A program made the translations under genes and the position numbers. Of a stretch of 5,194 nt of DNA, positions 1 through 5,194 are shown piece after piece (position 1 is the first letter of the stretch; each line of letters starts with the position of its first letter). This DNA is from an uncultured Saprospiraceae bacterium (GTDB taxonomy: Bacteria > Bacteroidota > Bacteroidia > Chitinophagales > Saprospiraceae), in contig CALHKJ010000349.1 in NCBI GenBank assembly GCA_938033975.1, forward strand, positions 1 to 5,194, read 5' to 3'. Under the pieces are notes generated by a model. That model ran no database searches, was not told the origin of the DNA, and worked only from the letters and a program-made list of their open reading frames with translations.

Positions 1-91
1 TTGAGTCTTGAGTCTTGAGTCTTGAGTCTTGAGTCTTGAGTCTTGAGTCTTGAGTCTTGAGTCTTGAGTCTTGAGTCTTGAGTCTTGAGTC
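1..91. repeat. Heptanucleotide tandem array, 13 perfect TTGAGTC copies
   Basis: Thirteen uninterrupted, identical copies of the 7-base unit TTGAGTC fill the first 91 bases. Because the first copy starts at base 1, the array probably continues to the left of the window, so 13 is a minimum. The lack of any divergence between copies suggests recent expansion by replication slippage or gene conversion. Seven is not a multiple of three, so the + strand reads TGA in every frame, while the - strand has no stop in any frame and would repeat the heptapeptide DSRLKTQ. The array lies about 150 bases before the start of the small secreted-protein gene. Whether copy number affects that gene is unknown. 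Confidence 0.97.
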
Positions 92-130
92 TTCAAGATG
101 TAAAGAATTTTACAAAAACTAATTAGAAAA

Positions 131-138
131 TAAATTTG
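131..138 (+). promoter_or_regulatory. Possible Bacteroidota -7 promoter element
   Basis: TAAATTTG matches the Bacteroidota primary-sigma -7 consensus TAnnTTTG in all fixed positions. It would put a transcript start near 144-146 and give the 242-616 gene a leader of about 95 bases. A matching -33 TTTG is not clear: the best candidate about 20 bases upstream is only the T-run around 107-111. The element rests on the -7 match alone, and such AT-rich octamers occur by chance in this kind of DNA. Confidence 0.35.
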
Positions 139-241
139 GTAGAACATCTGTAGCTGAACACAAACACTGTGTAGATAGGGGGGCATAGGTCTGTGTAGCC
201 AAATCTCTGTCTTTATAGTACAAGCTCAAAAAAAGATAGAT

Positions 242-616
242 ATGAAACAATTACTCCTAACTCTAACAGCAATTCTCGGCCTGACTGTGGTTTCATTCGC
301 ATCAAATATAGCTGATGGCTCACTTACAATAGTGACATCATCTAAAATTGAGGTGACCTTAGAAAATGAGGGTCAAAAAGAATTTATTATTTCATCAGTT
401 TTTAGAGCTGAAGAAAACAGTATCGAAATGGTTTTTGAATCAGATGTAAGAATGATTCAAATATTTAATATTGAAGGAGAATTGGAAATGATGTTTCCAG
501 TAGATTCTACGGATGTAAATTTAGGGATGAGTTTATTTGAAGAAGGATCATATAGAATGGGATTTACAGTAGATGGTATCTCAGAAGTACAGTACACAAA
601 GTTACAAGTGAAATAA
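242..616 (+). CDS. Small secreted protein resembling a stand-alone T9SS C-terminal sorting domain
   Basis: This 124-residue protein has a clear Sec signal peptide: K2, a hydrophobic core at residues 4-19 and likely cleavage after A20 (SFA/S). The mature part of about 104 residues looks all-beta. Residues 69-124 follow the pattern of T9SS type A C-terminal domains: a hydrophobic strand ending in a glycine turn (IQIFNIEGEL, 73-82), a VNL strand (92-94), then L98 and the EEGSYRM turn-strand (101-106), and a final strand ending in lysine. Residues 26-66 could be one or two further strands of a small Ig-like sandwich. DUF3244-like small Bacteroidota proteins are the main alternative family. There is no catalytic motif and no cargo domain, so the function is unknown. 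The ATG follows an A-rich leader, as is usual in this phylum. The gene is monocistronic, with its own terminator just downstream. Confidence 0.85.
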   Translation: MKQLLLTLTAILGLTVVSFASNIADGSLTIVTSSKIEVTLENEGQKEFIISSVFRAEENSIEMVFESDVRMIQIFNIEGELEMMFPVDSTDVNLGMSLFEEGSYRMGFTVDGISEVQYTKLQVK

Positions 617-639
617 GTTTAGTATTACAAGGTTTTGAA

Positions 640-670
640 TCCTGGTCTCCGAAAGGCCAGGAATTTTTTT
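640..670 (+). terminator. Intrinsic terminator of the small secreted-protein gene
   Basis: The arm at 640-648 (TCCTGGTCT) pairs with 654-662 (AGGCCAGGA), giving a 9-bp stem with one G-U pair and a CCGAA loop at 649-653. A run of seven T follows at 664-670. The hairpin begins 23 bases after the stop codon on the same strand. This is a textbook rho-independent terminator. Confidence 0.9.
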
Positions 671-680
671 GCCCTAAAAT

Positions 681-714
681 GAAAGGCCTTTCAAAATGAA
701 TTGAAAGGCCTTTC
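681..714 (-). terminator. Perfect 14-bp hairpin, probable terminator of the convergent - strand operon
   Basis: Two copies of the perfect 12-base palindrome GAAAGGCCTTTC, at 681-692 and 703-714, pair with each other. With A693-T702 and A694-T701 they form a 14-bp stem around a 6-base loop (695-700). Read on the - strand the hairpin is followed by ATTTT (680-676), a short U-tract. On the + strand it is followed by CATACTTT, which lacks a U-run. The orientation therefore favours ending the operon whose last stop codon is at 900, leaving a 3' tail of about 185 bases. It could also back up the + strand terminator just before it. Confidence 0.6.
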
Positions 715-899
715 CATACTTTGGTAATCATAACTATTGCTAGTTATTGAGTTATTGTTGCTATAAATTTTTCTTCATTAATAAAAGGTTGTTCATTAAC
801 AATCACCTCTTTTAATCTCACCCAAATCTACAAAAGCTTTTTAATATTTCAACTTTGGAAGATTTTGTTTTGGTAAAGATTTGGTTCTTTCAGCTCAAT
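715..899. other. Intergenic tail between convergent genes, nothing recognised
   Basis: The space between the convergent genes runs from 617 to 899, about 283 bases. The two hairpins occupy its left part. The remaining 185 bases are AT-rich, with no RNA gene, no credible small coding frame and no promoter match. A weak hairpin at 787-804 is too short on the - strand to call. This stretch is probably the 3' untranslated tail of the - strand operon. Confidence 0.6.
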
Positions 900-2948
900 T
901 TAGCCTTGACCGCCTTTAATTACTGTCTTTTTTATCTCAATCGTTTGTGGTCCAGAGATAATTTTAAATTCAGTTCTTCTATTGATTCTGTGCTCATCAT
1001 CTGGACATCTTACTCCATTTACACATCTATTGATTATTTGTTGCTCTCCATATCCCTTTGGCACAATTCTATCTGCAACTATTCCTTTGTTTAATAACCA
1101 ATTTCTCGCTGACTCTGCTCTTCTTTGAGATAGGTCTTCATTGTAATTAGATGTCCCTTGCGAATCAGTATGAGAAGATAATTCAATGACCATGTCTGGA
1201 TACTTAATCAAAAGATCATATAGAACTGATAAATCTTTTTCAGCATCAGGTAAAATTTTCGTGTCATCAAGATCATAATAAATATTATTCAATCTAATAG
1301 GCTGATTGGTTGTGATCGTTTCATATTCATCTTCCACAATCTCAGGCTCTTTTGGAATCGGCTTCAAAGTTATGGTACGCTTAACTGTAAAGTCATCGAT
1401 GATACCAGCTGTGTTAAACGAGATTGAATCTGGATAATATCCTTCTTTATTGATCAACAACTTATAGTTGTTGTCACTATCAAGCATAAATTGATATTCA
1501 TTATTCCCAGGAATCGTTTTTGTATCTGGAGAAATAACTTGGGTTAGATTACTAAGTTTTAGAGTAGCGCCATCTAATGGTTGTTTATCTTCATCAACTA
1601 TTGTAGCCAATAAGTCTATGACAACTTCTCTGATTGTGAATGAATAGATATCATCACAACAAGTTACACTTTTCAATTTTTTCTTACCATCATCAGGTCT
1701 ATTTGAAACAATGTAACCGCCTTTCCCGTCGTAATTTAATGTGTAATAAAGATCATCATAAGAAGTATTGAAGTTGAATCCTAAATTGGTAGGCTTACTC
1801 CAATTTGAACCATCCCATGCTGTTTTGTAAATATCAAATCCTCCAATGTTAGGTACACCGTTGGTACTAAAGAATAACTCTCCATCTCTATAATATGGAG
1901 TTACTTCATCTCCAGCAGTATTAATTGCTTCTCCTAAGTTGGTCGGACTAGAAAATGTTCCATCTCCGTTTTCTCTTGAATAATAAATATCCTTTCCACC
2001 ATATCCTCCTTCCATATCTGAAACAAAGAAAATTACATCATCTCCATACAACTCTCCTGCGCATGGATGTTGTGCCAAATAATCTCCATTTATTCCGACT
2101 AGCTCAACTGCTGGGCTCCAATCTTCATCCTTTCTATAACTTACAAAGATTTTGCTCATATTAAGTTCACTTCCTGTCAGTTGGGATCTTGTAAAATACA
2201 TGACTCTTCCATCTTGAGAAAATGACATGTTCGAGTTGTGAAACCCCCTCCTGTTTATTTGTTCACCTAAAGGTTCAGGATCTGTAAAGCCCTCATCTGA
2301 TTTTTGGGCTACATATATTTTAGAATGATAGTCTTCATCATCTTCGCCTCCTAATTCTATCGTACTTCTTCTATTAAAAGAAGAATAGTATAAACTTCCA
2401 TCTCTAAATTCTTGTGGAGCTGATTCTCCTGAAGCTGTATTAACATCGGTATCGATAAATCTTACAGCAATATCAAGATTCTGCTCTAGTTTATTCAACT
2501 CCATGATTCCATCGAGTTGAAACTGAGCATTTGCTTTTAATGCTTCATTATCAGATTCTGTGAGGAATTGTTTGAAGTTGGCGATAGACTCCTCATACTT
2601 TCCATTTTCTTTTTGAATAACCGCATACATGTATCGCTCGTCAATATATTTCCCTTCACTTGATCTGCTACTCCAAAGTTTTTTATAAGTTTTTTCAGCC
2701 TTTTCTAAATCTCTTAATTTGTATGAAAGCATTCCAATTAATGGGACCAAATTTTTGTCACGGCTTTCGTCATATGCTTTTTCAAACCATTCTCTTGCAT
2801 TGTAGTAGTCACCATTTTCGGCAGCTTCTTCAGCAACCTCTAGCATCTGGTCATATGTTTGAGCTCTTAATGGCTGTGCAAATGCGTCATTGCTAAAAGC
2901 GATGACAGACAAAAGCAAAATCGTTAATCGTAGTAAATTCATTTTCAT
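900..2948 (-). CDS. PorE-like multidomain OmpA-family protein (TPR, PD40 propeller, CRD, OmpA)
   Basis: This 682-residue periplasmic protein probably anchors an outer-membrane partner to peptidoglycan. In order it shows a Sec signal peptide (cleavage after A24, AFA/Q), TPR-like helical repeats (about 30-155), a PD40/WD40-like beta-propeller (about 175-437) and a carboxypeptidase-regulatory-like beta-sandwich (about 441-529). An acidic linker (about 530-550) leads to an OmpA/MotB domain (about 553-665). Propeller blades are marked by FSQDGRVMYF (243-252), GGKDIYYS (317-324), GGFDIYKT (369-376) and CCDDIYSF (430-437). The OmpA motif HTDSQG (593-598) supplies D595, and NEDLSQRRA (603-611) supplies R610, the pair that binds diaminopimelate in characterised OmpA domains. 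The same architecture is described for Porphyromonas gingivalis PorE, a T9SS component. Unlike a lipoprotein, this one has no lipobox cysteine. It lies 28 bases behind the PorP/SprF-family gene, so co-transcription is likely. OmpA-family paralogues with these domains are numerous in the phylum, so equivalence to PorE itself is not established. Confidence 0.92.
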   Translation of the reverse strand: MKMNLLRLTILLLSVIAFSNDAFAQPLRAQTYDQMLEVAEEAAENGDYYNAREWFEKAYDESRDKNLVPLIGMLSYKLRDLEKAEKTYKKLWSSRSSEGKYIDERYMYAVIQKENGKYEESIANFKQFLTESDNEALKANAQFQLDGIMELNKLEQNLDIAVRFIDTDVNTASGESAPQEFRDGSLYYSSFNRRSTIELGGEDDEDYHSKIYVAQKSDEGFTDPEPLGEQINRRGFHNSNMSFSQDGRVMYFTRSQLTGSELNMSKIFVSYRKDEDWSPAVELVGINGDYLAQHPCAGELYGDDVIFFVSDMEGGYGGKDIYYSRENGDGTFSSPTNLGEAINTAGDEVTPYYRDGELFFSTNGVPNIGGFDIYKTAWDGSNWSKPTNLGFNFNTSYDDLYYTLNYDGKGGYIVSNRPDDGKKKLKSVTCCDDIYSFTIREVVIDLLATIVDEDKQPLDGATLKLSNLTQVISPDTKTIPGNNEYQFMLDSDNNYKLLINKEGYYPDSISFNTAGIIDDFTVKRTITLKPIPKEPEIVEDEYETITTNQPIRLNNIYYDLDDTKILPDAEKDLSVLYDLLIKYPDMVIELSSHTDSQGTSNYNEDLSQRRAESARNWLLNKGIVADRIVPKGYGEQQIINRCVNGVRCPDDEHRINRRTEFKIISGPQTIEIKKTVIKGGQG

Positions 2949-2976
2949 GAATCAGTTGTTTTAAATGAAAGAAAGA

Positions 2977-4065
2977 TTAAAGTCTTGGACAAATAAGAAG
3001 AGGTTTGACCTTAGGTTTTTTGTAAATCTTACCGAGGTAAGTTACTCCTAATTCAAAGCCTGATCGACCGTTTGTCGCTGGTGTAAATGATGCTAGATTT
3101 ATATCATAGGCAATGCCTATTCTGATGTCTTTGTAGTCCATTCCAAGCATAAGTTGGAGATCTGCTGCGTTCACTACTCTAAATCCGAGACCACCTGTCA
3201 AAGAAATTTCTCTTTCTTCATCAACAAGTAATGAGCCTCTAGTCTGTACTGCAAGTTCAGTAACACTGCCACTGTTTTGTACTAGTAGACTAGGTATAAA
3301 CGTAAATTTATCGCTTATGTCACTGTAAAACGTCAAAAATGCGGTAGATCGTACATTTTTTCTATCTGAAATTTGACTACCACTTATTGATTGACCAGGT
3401 CTTGCAAAGTGAGCTACCGACAATCCTGCTCTCATATCTGATTTCTTGCTAAGCTTAGAGGTGAATAAGGTTCCGATATTCCAATGATTGTACATACCCC
3501 CTACTAAGCCTTGTTGTCTTGGATTTTGATTTGGTTCTGCTGCGGCTTGAGCAATCAATTGTTGCGTAAATGGATCGCTTCCACTTTCTAAGAGAATTGG
3601 ACTTACAAGATTTCTTGTATCTAATTTTCTCTGTACAGCACCATATTGAACACCGATCGTGAAAACCGAGTTAGATTTTTTTCCTAGTCCTAAATGATAG
3701 GCCACACTAAACAATGAACCAACATTTCTGATAAAGGCACTACCTGCTTGATCATAGTACAGATTAGCTCCAACACCTATCCAATCTTGTTTTCTGAATC
3801 CACCGATGATTGGCGAATCAACAAATACACTGACTGTCTGAAAAGGCTTACTTGATCTGACGATGTCCTCGTTTTCTCCGTAATTTACTGCGCGATATTG
3901 ATCTCTATAAATTCCACCAGCTCGATATGATCCTAAATATGCTCCTGTGAGTGCAGGATTCAAGTTTAGAGGAGCCAAATGAAATTGAGTAAAGTGCAAA
4001 TCTTGGCCTGATACTTTTGTGCAAAAGCACAGGACAATGGCAAAGAATAAATATTTTAACCGCAT
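2977..4065 (-). CDS. PorP/SprF-family type IX secretion outer-membrane protein
   Basis: This 362-residue outer-membrane beta-barrel belongs to the PorP/SprF family. A Sec signal peptide (residues 1-20, VSG/Q) is followed by the family's characteristic mature start: QDLHFTQF at 21-28, then APLNLNPALTG at 31-41. Other family marks are YRDQYR (53-58), alternating hydrophobic strands throughout, a last-strand block with YDINLASF (320-327) and GFELGVTYL (336-344), and the terminal CPRL. C359 is the only cysteine in the mature protein. Length is typical of the family. Known members serve the T9SS core (PorP) or act as partners for export of type B C-terminal-domain adhesins such as SprB (SprF). It is the promoter-proximal gene of a two-gene operon with the OmpA-family protein. 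No adhesin gene is in the window, so which branch it serves cannot be decided. The ATG follows an A-rich stretch and suits the signal peptide. Confidence 0.93.
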   Translation of the reverse strand: MRLKYLFFAIVLCFCTKVSGQDLHFTQFHLAPLNLNPALTGAYLGSYRAGGIYRDQYRAVNYGENEDIVRSSKPFQTVSVFVDSPIIGGFRKQDWIGVGANLYYDQAGSAFIRNVGSLFSVAYHLGLGKKSNSVFTIGVQYGAVQRKLDTRNLVSPILLESGSDPFTQQLIAQAAAEPNQNPRQQGLVGGMYNHWNIGTLFTSKLSKKSDMRAGLSVAHFARPGQSISGSQISDRKNVRSTAFLTFYSDISDKFTFIPSLLVQNSGSVTELAVQTRGSLLVDEEREISLTGGLGFRVVNAADLQLMLGMDYKDIRIGIAYDINLASFTPATNGRSGFELGVTYLGKIYKKPKVKPLLICPRL

Positions 4066-4201
4066 ATCGCTTTTATTGTTCTTTAAAATAAGCTTAAATA
4101 TTGAGAATACTGCTTCTATACTTAATAGGTAAAAATAGCTTAATGATGACAGTTTTAGTATTTTGGAAGCGTTATTTATTAAAAAAGATAGTCATATTAA
4201 G
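4066..4201. promoter_or_regulatory. Divergent intergenic region carrying both promoters
   Basis: About 136 AT-rich bases separate the start of the - strand PorP/SprF-family gene from the start of the + strand DUF2279 gene, so promoters for both directions should lie here. No clean TAnnTTTG element with a -33 TTTG is seen on either strand. The nearest - strand approximation is TATTTTTA (4137-4130). The right half also holds the possible leader frame. The regulatory call rests on gene layout, not on motifs. Confidence 0.4.
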
Positions 4202-4205
4202 GTGA
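4143..4205 (+). other. Possible 20-codon leader frame overlapping the next start (GTGA)
   Basis: An ATG at 4143, doubled by a second at 4146, opens a 20-codon frame reading MMTVLVFWKR then YLLKKIVILR. It ends at TGA 4203-4205. The stop overlaps the GTG start of the DUF2279 gene as GTGA, an arrangement typical of translational coupling. The frame also holds A-AAA-AAG at 4181-4187, in the zero-frame phase of a -1 slippery heptamer, and a -1 shift there enters the DUF2279 frame. The peptide resembles nothing recognised. The frame could be chance, a coupling leader, a frameshift site, or the product of one A missing from the homopolymer. Confidence 0.3.
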
Positions 4206-5194
4206 GAATTTCATCGAAGACGACATATTATAGTATTCATTCGATTTTAGGCTCAAAAACTGTCTTTTTAGCATTCTTTTTCTTCCTGTTTATTCAAACT
4301 GTGGTTCATAGCCAAAAACAAGCATTTTTTGCTCCTGCAGACACTTTAGACAAAGCAAGATTTTACACTGGTTTAGCCTTTACTTCAAGTTCTTTTACTG
4401 CTACATCGATTGGTCTTTATAATAGTTGGTACAAGCAATTCGATCAATCCGAATTTCATTTATTTAATGATTGGAAAGAGTGGAGAGGAATGGACAAACT
4501 AGGTCATGCCTATACATCCTATAATCTATGCAATATTGGTTATCAAGGCGCGAGATGGACCGGGCTATCAAAATCGAATAGTCTTTGGTTTGCTGGCATA
4601 GGAAGCACACTGATACAAACTACTATTGAGGTCATGGATGGCTTCTCTACCAAGTGGGGTTTTTCTGTTGGTGATGTCGTTTTTAATTCTGTAGGCACTG
4701 CAAGTTTTATCTTACAAGAAGCCTACTGGGATGAGCAAAGGTTTAGAATTAAAATTTCATCACACAATGATGGTTATTCAGAGCATTTGTTAACCAGTCA
4801 AAATGGAAATAGTTATTCACTTACACAAAGAGTTGATGACTTATACGGCAGTGGTCGTCTCGAACAATTTCTCAAGGATTACAATAAGCAGACTATTTGG
4901 CTTTCCGCAAATGTACGTTCGTTGATTCCAAAAGCTCCTGTCCCCAAATGGTTGAATTTGAGTTTTGGATATAGTCCAGAAAATCTATTTGGTGGTTTTG
5001 AGAATAGTTGGACTATTGGTGAAGATCTCTATGAGCTTTCAAAAGATTTGTATCCTAGATCTCATCAATTCATTCTTTCTTTTGATGCAGATTTAAATCG
5101 AATAAAAACGTCCAATCATTTTCTCAATACCTTATTGGCACTAACAAATAGCTTTAAAATTCCAGCACCAGCCATTGAATACAACTCTTTAGGT
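4202..5194 (+). CDS. DUF2279-family envelope protein, 3' end beyond the window
   Basis: The frame is open for 331 codons to the window edge. A long n-region and the hydrophobic core at 20-35 (VFLAFFFFLF at 21-30) form a signal peptide with likely cleavage near VHS/Q (residue 37). The DUF2279 signature follows: NDWKEW (89-94), MDKLGH (97-102), then IEVMDGFSTKWGFS (142-155) and GDVVFNSVGT (157-166). The family is predicted to be envelope-located, and its biochemical role is not known. Residues from about 230 on alternate hydrophobic and polar, with aromatic strands, which could be a membrane-associated beta region. The start is uncertain: the frame is closed upstream by TAG at 4136-4138, and its first in-frame ATG encodes M97, inside the conserved motif. 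GTG at 4202 is preferred because it gives a workable signal peptide and overlaps a leader stop. TTG at 4163 is the alternative. The gene is divergent from the PorP/SprF-family operon. Confidence 0.85.
   Translation, partial: MRISSKTTYYSIHSILGSKTVFLAFFFFLFIQTVVHSQKQAFFAPADTLDKARFYTGLAFTSSSFTATSIGLYNSWYKQFDQSEFHLFNDWKEWRGMDKLGHAYTSYNLCNIGYQGARWTGLSKSNSLWFAGIGSTLIQTTIEVMDGFSTKWGFSVGDVVFNSVGTASFILQEAYWDEQRFRIKISSHNDGYSEHLLTSQNGNSYSLTQRVDDLYGSGRLEQFLKDYNKQTIWLSANVRSLIPKAPVPKWLNLSFGYSPENLFGGFENSWTIGEDLYELSKDLYPRSHQFILSFDADLNRIKTSNHFLNTLLALTNSFKIPAPAIEYNSLG

Noticed and set aside
1..91. CRISPR array
   Set aside because: Units are 7 bases and directly contiguous, with no spacers and no cas genes in the window.
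178..183. Run of six G as part of a G-quadruplex
   Set aside because: There is only one long G-run nearby. Four tracts are needed and are not present.
783..804. Hairpin TTGTT-CATT-AACAA with a T-run on the - strand, as operon terminator
   Set aside because: On the - strand only five AU-rich pairs form before an A-C mismatch. It is too weak compared with the 14-bp hairpin at 681-714.
855..1094. + strand open frame of 79 codons
   Set aside because: It lies mostly antisense to the OmpA-domain end of the - strand gene and has low-complexity, S/Y/L-rich content with no recognisable domain. The strong domain evidence is on the other strand.
1955..2164. + strand open frame of 69 codons
   Set aside because: It is fully antisense to the PD40 propeller region, and its histidine/leucine-rich content is typical of a shadow frame.
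2660..2896. + strand open frame of 78 codons
   Set aside because: It is fully antisense to the TPR region and signal peptide of the OmpA-family gene. There is no start context or family resemblance.

Overview
The window looks like a piece of a Bacteroidota chromosome, most likely a marine or soil Cytophagales or Flavobacteriia-type organism. The base composition is AT-rich. Leaders before start codons are A-rich without strong Shine-Dalgarno sequences. Two adjacent genes belong to families tied to the type IX secretion system (T9SS), which is confined to this phylum. The species cannot be named from the sequence.

Layout from left to right. Positions 1-91 are 13 perfect tandem copies of a 7-base unit (TTGAGTC), reaching the window edge. 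An untranslated stretch follows, then a small + strand gene (242-616) for a secreted 124-residue protein whose second half resembles a T9SS C-terminal sorting domain with no cargo in front of it. That gene ends in a clear intrinsic terminator (640-670), followed by a perfect 14-bp hairpin made of two copies of a 12-base palindrome (681-714). The hairpin probably ends the convergent - strand operon. Nothing further is seen between about 715 and 899.

The - strand operon has two genes 28 bases apart, transcribed right to left. The first (4065-2977) is a PorP/SprF-family outer-membrane barrel. The second (2948-900) is a multidomain periplasmic protein with TPR repeats, a PD40 beta-propeller, a carboxypeptidase-regulatory-like domain and an OmpA peptidoglycan-binding domain, the architecture described for PorE. 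A reasonable inference is an envelope module in which the barrel is held to the cell wall by its partner.

Divergently, across about 136 bases, a + strand gene runs off the right edge (4202-5194, partial). It is a DUF2279-family envelope protein with no usable ATG. Its best start is a GTG that overlaps the stop of a possible 20-codon leader frame. That leader contains an A-AAA-AAG slippery heptamer in exactly the phase that would join it to the main frame by a -1 shift. This start region, the heptanucleotide array and the stand-alone sorting-domain-like protein are the points most worth a second look. No complete new system is evident.
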